Part shown: piece after piece, positions 15,399 to 22,845 of the stretch
Numbering within the stretch: the first letter of the stretch is position 1
Layout: each line of letters begins with the position of its first letter
Program-made: the position numbers and the translations under genes
From: Magnetococcales bacterium
GTDB lineage: Bacteria > Pseudomonadota > Magnetococcia > Magnetococcales > Magnetaquicoccaceae
Reading direction: 5' to 3'
Assembly (NCBI GenBank): GCA_015228895.1
Contig: JADGCR010000006.1
Span: 1 to 26,905, forward strand
Length of the DNA stretch: 26,905 bases
The notes under the pieces: model-generated
Told to the model about the DNA's origin: nothing
Database searches by the model: none
What the model saw: only the letters and a program-made list of their open reading frames with translations

Positions 15399-15725
15399 TC
15401 AATCCAGATTCAGTGTTCTGGAATTCTCGATGTACTTGTTGAACACTTCCAGGTTGAACGAATTTTTGTACTTCTTGCGCAAGCTGTTGAAAAAAGAGCA
15501 GCGGAAGCAGTCCGGGGTCGAGCCATTCACCTGCGCGGCACATCTCCCTTCCCGGTCCTGGGGCGCCAATGACCCGACAATGAAAATGCAGGCCCGACCA
15601 CCATTCTGGCCGCCGAAGAAACCATCGGCCAGGACATAGGTGGCGACAGGACAGGTTCCCAGTTTCTTTTCCTTGGCCCCCCCGGGTTCCCGACCGCATT
15701 TGTTTTTTTCCCAGCAATTTTTCAT
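15399..15725 (-). CDS. Small two-CW-domain cysteine protein
   Basis: A 108-residue cysteine-rich protein. It begins MKNCWEKNKCGREPGG, continues KKLGTCPVATYV, then DGFFGGQNGGRACIFIVGSL, and has a second motif DCFRCSFFNSLRKKY. These match the small two-CW (Cys-Trp) proteins in which NCWE...KCGREPGG and a later CxxC-type C(x)KC-F/Y motif are conserved and are thought to bind a metal or Fe-S centre. Here the second tryptophan position is Phe. The ATG at 15725 has an excellent GGAGGA six bases upstream (15732-15737), which rules out a longer frame from 15773. It leads the minus-strand unit and overlaps none, ending one base before the methyltransferase GTG. Biological role unknown. Confidence 0.78.
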   Translation of the reverse strand: MKNCWEKNKCGREPGGAKEKKLGTCPVATYVLADGFFGGQNGGRACIFIVGSLAPQDREGRCAAQVNGSTPDCFRCSFFNSLRKKYKNSFNLEVFNKYIENSRTLNLD

Positions 15726-16053
15726 CAGGGGTCCTCCAGATCGACCTTCCCTGGTTGATAAACGTAAGTCCACACGATCACTTAATCAAGCATCAATCAT
15801 GCCAATTAAATAACCATATAAAATAAAACAATTTTTTAATAAACGTACAATCGGTTTGTAAAAATTTTATACTTCCGAAAACAGTCAGATCCTGGCCCAT
15901 TCCTGACTTTATTTAATTTTATCAATCCATTAAAAGGATGAAAAAAACTTTTACATCCACCATGCAAATTTTACCTTGCCCAATCCCGTCAGTGCAATAA
16001 AAATCACTTGAAAATTCAATTATTCACACCACCCCCAACACAGAAACCAACCC
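15726..16053. other. AT-rich divergent intergenic region with a DnaA-box match
   Basis: This 328-base gap lies between the divergent two-CW gene and nnrS. I see no gene in it. From about 15770 to 16030 it is very AT-rich (TTAAATAACC, TTTTTTAATAAACG, TTTATTTAATTTTATC). TTATTCACA at 16020-16028 fits the DnaA box consensus TTATNCACA exactly, and GGTTGATAA at 15753-15761 is a two-mismatch reverse box. ATCAA half-sites occur, but there is no complete FNR-type TTGAT-N4-ATCAA palindrome. It must hold promoters for both flanking genes, though none stands out. It is a weaker origin candidate than 20063-20374. Confidence 0.5.
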
Positions 16054-17253
16054 ATGAAACAGCGCATCATTCAGATCATCGCCCCACCGGACCCCCCTTT
16101 CACCCCGATGAACTTCACCCGGATACCCATCGTGCAACGATTCTGGTATGGGGGATTGGGGGCCGGCGCCCCGGGCTTTCTCCTGGGTTTCGGGTTGTGG
16201 ATGTGGCAACACGGCTTCATGATCGTGGAGGGGGACTCTTATTACCTGCTCAAACTGTGGCATGCCCGGCTACAGATCGAGGGATTCGTGGGAGCGTTTC
16301 TGTTGGGTTTCGCGTTGCAGTCCGGGCCTCACATCACCGGAGGCAAACCCCCTGGGTCCCAGGGACTGTTGATCCTGTTCCATCTGTTGTGGCCCGGCCT
16401 GCTGCTCTCCCTCGCGCCTGATCCCCGGGTGGCCATGCTGGGCGGCGTCCTGGTGAGCGCGGCCTATGGTGGGGCGGGTTACGCCTTGTTGCGGGTCTCT
16501 CTGGCTGGCAATCCCCGGCTCAGGGTGCCACGGGGCCTGCCACTGACCGCAGGGATCACCCTGATGGCCGCGGCCCCCTGGCTGGAGTTGGACGATCCGG
16601 AGGTGGCGCTGTTTTTGTTGTGGTGCGGTCCGGTCACCATGGCGTTGGTGGCGGCCCAGCAATTGATCAACAACGTCCTGGGTGGCAGGATTCTGCAAGG
16701 GAGGATGGGGCAGCTGTTCGTGGTTCTGCTCGCGCTGTCATGGCTGGCTTCCGGGAGCGCGGCCTTCGCCGGATGGGGTTCGTGGCGCATGGCCGGAGCC
16801 TGCTGGTTGGGGACCCTGTCGGTTCTGCTGGTGGGCACGGACTTTCCGCGGATGGTCTGGCGGATGGGTTGGACCGCCATCACGGTGACCCTGGGTTCGG
16901 GATTCGCGTTCGCGTTCGGGAGCGGATGGGTGATGCTCCAAAGAGACGCGTTGCCGGACAGCGCGCTGCATCTGTTGGCGGCCGGCATGCTGACCACGTT
17001 GATCCTGGGGGTCTCGGCGCGGGTGACGGGCTTTTTTTCCGCCGGGGCGGTGTTGCCGGACCGGGTGGTCTCTTATCTGGTGATTTTATGGGGCGTGGTC
17101 GCCTTGACCCGCGCCCTCTCGCCCGTATTGCCCATGGAGGAGATCTGGACGGTGTGGATGTCGATTCTGGGTGGTCTGCTGTTGCTCCTCTGGGGGGTGC
17201 GCACCGGATACCGGTTGTCGCAGATCCGCAAACTGCTGCCCAAGAATTTATAA
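16054..17253 (+). CDS. nnrS: NnrS family membrane protein
   Basis: A 399-residue, very hydrophobic protein with about eleven or twelve predicted membrane helices. The N-terminal WHARLQIEGFVGAFLLGFAL matches the NnrS pattern in which a histidine-containing helix is followed by a phenylalanine- and glycine-rich helix. LHLLAAGMLTTLILGVSARV near the middle-to-late part matches the family's conserved histidine and T/S-R(V) helix. NnrS is a heme- and copper-containing membrane protein linked to nitric oxide stress and denitrification in several proteobacteria; its reaction is not settled. The start ATG 16054 has no clear Shine-Dalgarno, and ATG 16108 is an alternative. It ends one base before aroE on the other strand. 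No nitrite or NO reductase gene is in the window, so a denitrification link is not shown here. Confidence 0.78.
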   Translation: MKQRIIQIIAPPDPPFTPMNFTRIPIVQRFWYGGLGAGAPGFLLGFGLWMWQHGFMIVEGDSYYLLKLWHARLQIEGFVGAFLLGFALQSGPHITGGKPPGSQGLLILFHLLWPGLLLSLAPDPRVAMLGGVLVSAAYGGAGYALLRVSLAGNPRLRVPRGLPLTAGITLMAAAPWLELDDPEVALFLLWCGPVTMALVAAQQLINNVLGGRILQGRMGQLFVVLLALSWLASGSAAFAGWGSWRMAGACWLGTLSVLLVGTDFPRMVWRMGWTAITVTLGSGFAFAFGSGWVMLQRDALPDSALHLLAAGMLTTLILGVSARVTGFFSAGAVLPDRVVSYLVILWGVVALTRALSPVLPMEEIWTVWMSILGGLLLLLWGVRTGYRLSQIRKLLPKNL

Positions 17254-17254
17254 T

Positions 17255-18097
17255 TCACCCCGCCAGACCACCCAACAACGATCTGACTTTGGCCACGGGC
17301 ATCTTTTGTCCGGTCCAGATCTCGAACGCCCTGGCACCCTGATGGATCAACATGCCCAGACCATTCTCCCCCTTGAGACCCCGCGCCCGCGCGGCGGCCA
17401 ACAAGGGGGTGAGGGGAGGGGAATAGACGATATCATACACCAGCGCCGACCCTGGAAGACGGGAGAGGTCCACCTCCCGGACATCGGTTCCACCCAAACC
17501 AAGACTGGTGGTGTTGATCAGCAATCCACACCCCTCCAAAGGCAAGCGATCCCAGGGCACTGGAAGCGCATTGAACCTCTCCGCCAGATCAACCGCTTTG
17601 GACCAGGTACGATTGGCCAGAAAAATCCGCCCGGCCCCCAACCGGGACAAACCCGCCAGGACCCCGCGGGCAGCCCCCCCGGCCCCCAGAACCACAACCG
17701 TCAGTTCCTCAAGGGGCGCGGAAAAAACCTCCCGCAGCGCCGTCATGAACCCGTAAGCGTCGGTGTTGTATCCGGAGAGCCGGCCATCCGCGCCAATGAC
17801 CACCGTGTTCACCGCCCCGATCATCTCCGCCACGGGGTCCAGGGTGTCCATCAACGGCAGCAGCGCCTCCTTGTGGGGAATCGTGGCGTTGAACCCCATC
17901 GCCCCAATGGCCCGCAACCCCTTGACGGCATCGGCCAGATTCTCCGGTCTGACATGCAAAGGCAGATAACGGATGTTCAACCCCAGATCCGCGCAGGCCA
18001 GATTGTGCATGCCTGGTGACAGGGTGTGGTGCACCGGGTCGCCGATCACCCCCAGCAGGCGGGTTTTGCCGTCGATGGCCGCAAAGGTGGAAGACAT
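17255..18097 (-). CDS. aroE: Shikimate dehydrogenase (NADP)
   Basis: A 280-residue AroE that reduces 3-dehydroshikimate to shikimate with NADPH in aromatic amino-acid synthesis. Visible marks are IGDPVHHTLSPGMHN (substrate-binding; the first serine of the usual SxS is Thr25), GFNATIPHKE with catalytic Lys76, GAVNTVV, and GYNTDAYGF with Asp113. The NADP loop VVVLGAGGAARGVL follows, with the NRT motif at 162-164 and a C-terminal GLGMLIHQGARAFEIWTG. ATG 18097 has GAGAGG upstream and is chosen over an in-frame TTG at 18109. The Nif3-like gene ends eight bases before this start, so the two are probably co-transcribed. Its 3' end faces nnrS with a one-base gap. Confidence 0.96.
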   Translation of the reverse strand: MSSTFAAIDGKTRLLGVIGDPVHHTLSPGMHNLACADLGLNIRYLPLHVRPENLADAVKGLRAIGAMGFNATIPHKEALLPLMDTLDPVAEMIGAVNTVVIGADGRLSGYNTDAYGFMTALREVFSAPLEELTVVVLGAGGAARGVLAGLSRLGAGRIFLANRTWSKAVDLAERFNALPVPWDRLPLEGCGLLINTTSLGLGGTDVREVDLSRLPGSALVYDIVYSPPLTPLLAAARARGLKGENGLGMLIHQGARAFEIWTGQKMPVAKVRSLLGGLAG

Positions 18098-18105
18098 GGC
18101 GCCTC

Positions 18106-18864
18106 TCAAATGGGATTGGGAATGTCGATGAACTGAAATTCAACGCCGAATTGCCGGGACAGCAGCTCACCCACCGCCTGCACCCCGAATTTTTCCGTTC
18201 GATGATGACCCGCCGCGATAAAATGAATCCCCTCTTCCCTGGCGAAATGGTAGACCGGCTCCGCGGCTTCACCGGTCAAAAAAACATCCGCCCCGGCCTC
18301 CCTGGCCTCCCGGATCAACTCCGGCGCGGCTCCGGAACAGACCGCGACCTTTTTTACCAGTTCCGGTCCAAAAGGAAGAATCAGCAGCTCGCCACCAAAC
18401 AAAGCGCGCACCCGCTCCACAAAAAATTCAAACGGTTCTTCCATTGCATTTTCTCCCAGAAAAGAGAGAAAATTACCGTGATAAAGACCGAACGGAACCA
18501 CTGGATTCAGGCTTAATTTCTTCAAAATCATCGTATTGTTGCCAAATTCGGCATGACGGTCCAGGGGCAGATGATAGGCCATGAGGGTCAAGTCACGCAG
18601 CAGCAGAAACTTGAGCCGCTCCTTGAAATTGCCCTCAACCACACGAGAATCCTTGTTCCAAAGCAGTCCGTGATGTACCAGAATCAAATCGGCTGTCGCT
18701 TCTTCCGCGGCCCGAAACAGATCCAGACAGGCAGAAACACCACCAACCACCTTGTTGACCGACTCCCGACCCCGTACCTGAACACCGTTGGGAGTGTAAT
18801 CGGAGATGGAGGAGACTTGCAGAGCAATCGCCAAAAAACGTTCCAATTCTGTCAAGTGGATCAA
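18106..18864 (-). CDS. Nif3-like dinuclear metal centre protein (YbgI family)
   Basis: A 252-residue protein of the NIF3/YbgI family, toroidal hexamers with a two-metal site. Probable ligands are in ILVHHGLLW (His64, His65), LMAYHLPLDRH (His98, Asp102) and AAGHHRTEKFG (His219, His220, Glu223). DVFLTGEAAEP precedes the last motif as in the family. Proposed roles include GTP cyclohydrolase type or general metal-dependent hydrolase; the true function is not settled. The start is TTG at 18864, supported by AGGAG nine bases upstream on this strand. It is followed after eight bases by aroE. Upstream, 52 bases separate it from a divergent gene of unknown function, so that small gap must hold both promoters. 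Confidence 0.9.
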   Translation of the reverse strand: MIHLTELERFLAIALQVSSISDYTPNGVQVRGRESVNKVVGGVSACLDLFRAAEEATADLILVHHGLLWNKDSRVVEGNFKERLKFLLLRDLTLMAYHLPLDRHAEFGNNTMILKKLSLNPVVPFGLYHGNFLSFLGENAMEEPFEFFVERVRALFGGELLILPFGPELVKKVAVCSGAAPELIREAREAGADVFLTGEAAEPVYHFAREEGIHFIAAGHHRTEKFGVQAVGELLSRQFGVEFQFIDIPNPI

Positions 18865-18916
18865 TGGATCGAACTCCTGGTTTTTAAACTTTCAATCAAG
18901 CGGCAATAGAATCGTC

Positions 18917-20062
18917 ATGCCCAATCATCACAAACACTTTACCCTGATGCAGGCGGATCCTGAAGAGCAAAAACGGATTCAGGAGGACCCCTATTGGCAA
19001 ACACGGGAAAAGGTTTTTCAGCTTTTGCTGCAATACACCCTGATCGAATCCTATCGGAAATTCGTCAAAAAACGGGTTCCCTATCCTTTCGTCACACCCG
19101 CCATGGTGCGTCCTGGAGCCATATCCGCCACCAAGGAGCACGCCTTGCACAACACCTGTCTGATCACGCTCCTGGACGCGGCGCTGCCGGACAAACTCAG
19201 AAAACATTTTCGCTGCCGGGAGGGAAACCAGGTCACCAAGGCCAACATCGCGGACGTGGCACCGGACCTGCCCAATCTGGATAATTATAATGATCTCCAC
19301 AAAGATGCAAGTCACGAAGGTTTCAACTCCCTGCTGCGCATGCTTTTGCCCCTGGACTATTCCCTGCTGATCCAGAACTGTGGCGGAACGGATCCCGTCA
19401 ACAAAAAAATGGCCTTGAGCAATTTTCATGTCCGCATCGAACGGTTGACGGACAATGCCTTGCGCAATCTGGGTATTCATTTGAACTATCTGGAAAGATC
19501 TCTTTATGAAAAAGGGGATGCATTTATTGAAATGCTTGAAAAAAAATTCTTTGAATATTATAATTTTTACCACAATGCGGGAGGACGGCGGGCCGCCGCC
19601 GCCCATGCGGCGCAACTGCTGTTTCGGGAAAAACTGCCCGGAACCATTTTTGTGGGTTCTCAGCAGGACCGCAGGCTCACGTTATTGACCACGGATGGCA
19701 TCCACAAACAAACCGTTGTCGAACAATTTTTCTTCGTTAAACTGGAAAATGAAATTTATCACGAATTCATTGCCTTCGGCAAAAAAATCAAAAAAAACGT
19801 CAAGAAAAATTATCTTTTCCGTCCGGGACACAAATCCGGATTGGCCATTCTGCGCGCGGAATACGAACATACCACCACCAGTCAACCCAGTCAGAATGCC
19901 TTGTTGCGGGACGAGAATGAAATTCAGGAAAAGTGGGTGCGTCTGAAAGAGGAGGCCATCATTCCTCTTGTGCCGGGTGTGACCGACCGAATCGGCTATT
20001 CGTTCGCCTATCGCGGAGAGGAGCAGAAATCCGACCTGATGGTGTCAACGAAAAACTGTTGA
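18917..20062 (+). CDS. Conserved-looking protein of unknown function (381 aa)
   Basis: I do not recognise this protein. It starts at ATG 18917 (MPNHHKHFTLMQADPEEQKR) and ends with TGA at 20062. It is soluble-looking and charged, rich in histidine, asparagine and lysine, with no signal peptide or membrane helix. Notable stretches are RKFVKKRVPYPFVTPAMVRP (about 46-65), KEHALHNTCLITLLDAALPD, and NLDNYNDLHKDASHEGFNSL. Others are YNFYHNAGGRRAAAAHAAQL (about 214-233) and a lysine-rich KKIKKNVKKNYLF (about 290-305). Codon use is less GC-rich than in neighbours (many AAA, AAT, TTT). No good Shine-Dalgarno is seen. It lies immediately upstream of the AT-rich gap proposed as oriC. Steady coding structure over 1.1 kb supports a real gene; the function is unknown. 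Confidence 0.75.
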   Translation: MPNHHKHFTLMQADPEEQKRIQEDPYWQTREKVFQLLLQYTLIESYRKFVKKRVPYPFVTPAMVRPGAISATKEHALHNTCLITLLDAALPDKLRKHFRCREGNQVTKANIADVAPDLPNLDNYNDLHKDASHEGFNSLLRMLLPLDYSLLIQNCGGTDPVNKKMALSNFHVRIERLTDNALRNLGIHLNYLERSLYEKGDAFIEMLEKKFFEYYNFYHNAGGRRAAAAHAAQLLFREKLPGTIFVGSQQDRRLTLLTTDGIHKQTVVEQFFFVKLENEIYHEFIAFGKKIKKNVKKNYLFRPGHKSGLAILRAEYEHTTTSQPSQNALLRDENEIQEKWVRLKEEAIIPLVPGVTDRIGYSFAYRGEEQKSDLMVSTKNC

Positions 20063-20125
20063 GAAACTGTGCATGGAGCATGGAAAAAAGGTGAAAAAAA
20101 CAAAAAAATCTGGACGACGACACCA

Positions 20126-20134
20126 TTATGCCCA
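20126..20134 (+). promoter_or_regulatory. Imperfect DnaA box
   Basis: TTATGCCCA matches the DnaA box consensus TTATNCACA at eight of nine positions (C for A at position 7). It lies 80 bases upstream of the perfect box and in the same orientation. Confidence 0.35.
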
Positions 20135-20183
20135 ATGCATTCCAGTACGAAACGGGAATCCATGCCCAACAAATTTTTAGGTT

Positions 20184-20201
20184 TTTATCAAATTTATCAA
20201 A
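20184..20201. repeat. Tandem 9-bp repeat TTTATCAAA x2
   Basis: Two exact adjacent copies of TTTATCAAA, fully AT-rich except one C per copy. They sit 12 bases upstream of the perfect DnaA box, a position and composition compatible with an origin unwinding element. Confidence 0.7.
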
Positions 20202-20213
20202 CCATTGAATCAC

Positions 20214-20222
20214 TTATCCACA
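20214..20222 (+). promoter_or_regulatory. Perfect DnaA box TTATCCACA
   Basis: TTATCCACA is identical to the high-affinity E. coli DnaA box. It is flanked by AT-rich tandem repeats on both sides and lies 153 bases upstream of the hemE start. A single 9-mer can occur by chance, so its weight comes from the AT-rich context and from hemE. Confidence 0.6.
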
Positions 20223-20246
20223 GATTGTAACCTCACTGTTTTTACA

Positions 20247-20264
20247 ATCTTTTAAATCTTTTAA
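20247..20264. repeat. Tandem 9-bp repeat ATCTTTTAA x2
   Basis: Two exact adjacent copies of ATCTTTTAA beginning 25 bases after the perfect DnaA box. The two TTAA blocks are separated by five bases, so they do not match the seven-base spacing of a CtrA site. Confidence 0.7.
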
Positions 20265-20374
20265 AAAACAGATAAAACAATGTCTCCCGTGCATCAAGAA
20301 ATGCGCTTCTCTCTTCAACATCCTTACGAGCAAGTTTCATGCCCGTTTTGGAACCATCAAGGACCAGGAGTTCC

Positions 20375-21439
20375 ATGGAACCTCGGCATCGTTTTTTAAG
20401 GGCCTGTCTTGGACTGCCCACCGACCGGACCCCCATCTGGATCATGCGGCAGGCCGGTCGCTATCTGCCAGAATACAAGGAGGTGCGGGCGCAGGCTGGT
20501 CATTTTCTCGCCTTGTGCAAAAATCCGGAACTGGCGGCCAAGGTGACCCTGCAACCCATCCAACGATTCGATCTGGATGCGGCCATCCTGTTTTCCGATA
20601 TCCTGGTGGTTCCGGAAGCCATGGGCATGCCGTTGCGTTTCGGTGAAGGGGAAGGGCCCATTCTGGACTCTCCCCTGCGCACCGAAAGCGATCTTGAGAA
20701 TCTGGGAAAGTTGCGTCCGGAGGAGACCCTGGATTATGTGTTCAAGACGATCGAGAGAATCAGGGAGCTGCTCGCCGACCGGATCCCGCTGATCGGATTT
20801 TCCGGCAGCCCCTGGACGCTGGCCACCTATATGGTGGAGGGGGGATCGAGCAAAACGTTCTCTTGCGTCAAAAGGATGCTCTTTGACCGTCCCGATCTGA
20901 TGCAGGCTCTGCTGGACCGTCTGGCGGAGGCCGTGACCGATTATCTGAACGCCCAGATCCGCCATGGAGTGCAGGCGGTGCAGATTTTTGATACCTGGGG
21001 GGGCATCCTTGGCTGTGAGGAGTTTGAACGGTTTTCGTTGGCGAGCATGAAAAAGATCGTTGACGGGCTGGAACGGATCGGACCGGATGGTCAAAAGGTG
21101 CCGGTGATCCTGTTCGCCAAGGGGTGCGGGGTCCATCTGGAGAGCATGGCGCAGTCGGGCTGTGACGTGGTGGGTCTGGACTGGACCACGGAGATCGGCC
21201 TGGCGAGAAAACGGGTCGATGGTCGGGTCGCCCTGCAAGGCAACATGGACCCGGCGGTGTTGTACGCCTCTCCGGAACGGATCCGGATGGAGGCGGAAAA
21301 GATCATGCACGCCTATGGTCCACATCCCGGACATGTCTTCAATCTGGGTCATGGCATCGCTCCGGACATCGATCCCGCCAAAGTGGCGGCCTTGACCCGG
21401 GCGGTACACGATTTTGACAGCGGGAAACTGGCGTCATGA
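20375..21439 (+). CDS. hemE: Uroporphyrinogen decarboxylase
   Basis: A 354-residue cytosolic enzyme that removes four carboxyl groups from uroporphyrinogen III to give coproporphyrinogen III. Family marks are IWIMRQAGRYLPEYKEVRA (residues 21-39, with the active-site arginines), AILFSDILVVPEAMGM (aspartate), GFSGSPWTLATYMVEGG, VQIFDTWGG, and the C-terminal FNLGHGIAPDIDP. ATG 20375 has AGGAG at 20366-20370 and gives exactly the E. coli length. The open frame extends back to ATG 20339, but that 12-residue extension does not resemble the family. It is the first gene of an operon with hemN, hemG and dnaQ, each overlapping the next by four bases. The upstream gap is the candidate origin. Confidence 0.97.
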   Translation: MEPRHRFLRACLGLPTDRTPIWIMRQAGRYLPEYKEVRAQAGHFLALCKNPELAAKVTLQPIQRFDLDAAILFSDILVVPEAMGMPLRFGEGEGPILDSPLRTESDLENLGKLRPEETLDYVFKTIERIRELLADRIPLIGFSGSPWTLATYMVEGGSSKTFSCVKRMLFDRPDLMQALLDRLAEAVTDYLNAQIRHGVQAVQIFDTWGGILGCEEFERFSLASMKKIVDGLERIGPDGQKVPVILFAKGCGVHLESMAQSGCDVVGLDWTTEIGLARKRVDGRVALQGNMDPAVLYASPERIRMEAEKIMHAYGPHPGHVFNLGHGIAPDIDPAKVAALTRAVHDFDSGKLAS

Positions 21440-22845
21440 GCGCGCGCACCGTCTCCCAGGAGGTTCTGTTCGATCGAGAACTGATCAAGAAATACGACCG
21501 GTCCGGCCCCCGGTACACCTCTTATCCCACGGCCCCCCATTTTCATGAAAATTTTGGACCGGTGGAGTTTCGCAATGAAATAAGACGTTCTGAGGCTGAA
21601 AATCCGAAACGTCCACTCTCTTTGTATTTGCATATTCCGTTTTGTGACACGGTATGTTATTATTGCGCCTGCAACAAGATCGTGACCCCGGATCGGAAAC
21701 GGGCGGTTCCCTATCTGGAGGCGTTGTTGCGGGAGATCGCCCTGATGGGATCGCTGTTCGGAAAGGAACGGCAGACCACCCAGATTCATTTCGGCGGGGG
21801 TTCTCCGTCCTACTTGACCATCGAACAGACGCAACGGTTGTGGCAGGCCCTGCGGGACCATTTCAATGTGGTGGACGACGCCTTGGGGGAGTATGGCATC
21901 GAGGCCGATCCCAGAGAGTGCCCGGAAGGGACCATGGAGCAATTGCGGGCCATGGGGTTCAACCGCATCTCCTTTGGGGTGCAGGATCTGGAATTCAGGG
22001 TGCAAAAGGCGGTCAATCGCATCCAGCCTTTGGAAATGACTCAAAAAAATGTGGCCGATGCGCGGGCCTGCGGGTTTGGTTCCATCAATCTGGACCTGAT
22101 TTATGGTCTGCCCCTGCAAACCGTGGAGTCGTTTCAAAAGACCCTGGAGGTGGTGATCGAGGCGTTGAGCCCGGACCGGCTGGCGGTGTTCAATTACGCC
22201 CATCTGCCTGAATATTTTGCGCCCCAACGGCGCATCGACGCGGCGCAGCTCCCCAGCGCGGAAGTCAAATTGCAGATTTTAGAAAACGCCATCTCCCGGT
22301 TGACCGCTGCGGGTTACGTGTATGTGGGCATGGATCACTTCGCCAAACCGGACGATGAACTGGCCACAGCCCAACGCAATGGCGCGCTGCATCGCAATTT
22401 TCAGGGCTATACCACCCGCGCCGAATGCGAACTGGTGGGAATGGGACTGACCTCCATCAGTCAACTGGGACGCGCCTATGCCCAGAATTTCAAAACCCTG
22501 CCCGAATACTACGGACGCATCGAGGCCAACGAACCGGCTGTGTTCCGCGGCGTGGAACTGAACCCGGACGACCTGATCCGACGGGAGGTCATCATGCGGC
22601 TGTTGTGCGATTTCCAACTGGAGCGGGAATCCCTGGGCAGACGGTTGGGAATCGATTTCAATGCCTGTTTTTCCGACGCGCTCCCGGAGATTCGACGCAT
22701 GGCGCGGGAGGGACTGCTGGAAGACGACGGCAATCTGATCCGGGTGACCGCGGGAGGACGGCTGCTGATTCGCAATGTCTGCATGGCGTTTGACTGGTAT
22801 CTGGCCCATGGCCCTCAAAAAAAGGCGTTTTCGAAAACCATATGA
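21436..22845 (+). CDS. hemN: Oxygen-independent coproporphyrinogen III oxidase (radical SAM)
   Basis: A 469-residue radical SAM enzyme that oxidatively decarboxylates coproporphyrinogen III to protoporphyrinogen IX without oxygen. The N-terminal KYDRSGPRYTSYPTAPHF is typical of true HemN. The iron-sulphur motif LHIPFCDTVCYYCACNK gives Cys70, Cys74, Cys77 and Cys79 (CxxxCxxCxC), the arrangement of bona fide HemN rather than HemW. Further marks are IHFGGGSPSYL, IEADPREC, and NRISFGVQDLE, followed by a C-terminal HemN domain with MDHFAKPDDELA and GYTTRAECELVGMGLTSIS. Start ATG 21436 overlaps the hemE stop. It implies heme synthesis under low oxygen. Length is close to E. coli HemN (457). Confidence 0.96.
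   Translation: MSARTVSQEVLFDRELIKKYDRSGPRYTSYPTAPHFHENFGPVEFRNEIRRSEAENPKRPLSLYLHIPFCDTVCYYCACNKIVTPDRKRAVPYLEALLREIALMGSLFGKERQTTQIHFGGGSPSYLTIEQTQRLWQALRDHFNVVDDALGEYGIEADPRECPEGTMEQLRAMGFNRISFGVQDLEFRVQKAVNRIQPLEMTQKNVADARACGFGSINLDLIYGLPLQTVESFQKTLEVVIEALSPDRLAVFNYAHLPEYFAPQRRIDAAQLPSAEVKLQILENAISRLTAAGYVYVGMDHFAKPDDELATAQRNGALHRNFQGYTTRAECELVGMGLTSISQLGRAYAQNFKTLPEYYGRIEANEPAVFRGVELNPDDLIRREVIMRLLCDFQLERESLGRRLGIDFNACFSDALPEIRRMAREGLLEDDGNLIRVTAGGRLLIRNVCMAFDWYLAHGPQKKAFSKTI

Larger units (their letters stand above)
20063..20374. other. Candidate replication origin (oriC) region upstream of hemE
   Basis: This 312-base gap has no gene and is strongly AT-rich at 20085-20110 and 20170-20280. 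It holds a perfect DnaA box TTATCCACA at 20214-20222 and an 8-of-9 match TTATGCCCA at 20126-20134. It also has two tandem 9-bp duplications: TTTATCAAA twice at 20184-20201 and ATCTTTTAA twice at 20247-20264. Such AT-rich short repeats beside DnaA boxes resemble a DNA-unwinding element. Several alphaproteobacteria, including Caulobacter, have oriC next to hemE, and parA/parB with two parS sites lie 11-16 kb away here. Against it: only one perfect box, and the region must also hold the hemE promoter. The call is a hypothesis. Confidence 0.5.

Noticed and set aside
15750..15940. FNR/NNR-type regulatory palindrome upstream of nnrS
   Set aside because: ATCAA and TTGAT half-sites are present but no complete TTGAT-N4-ATCAA arrangement was found.
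18806..18916. Extended start of the 381-residue protein at 18806
   Set aside because: The extension overlaps the start region of the Nif3-like gene in antisense, and the ATG at 18917 gives a sensible N-terminus.
20252..20264. CtrA-type site (TTAA-TTAA) in the candidate origin
   Set aside because: The two TTAA blocks are five bases apart rather than the required seven, and they are explained by the 9-bp tandem repeat.
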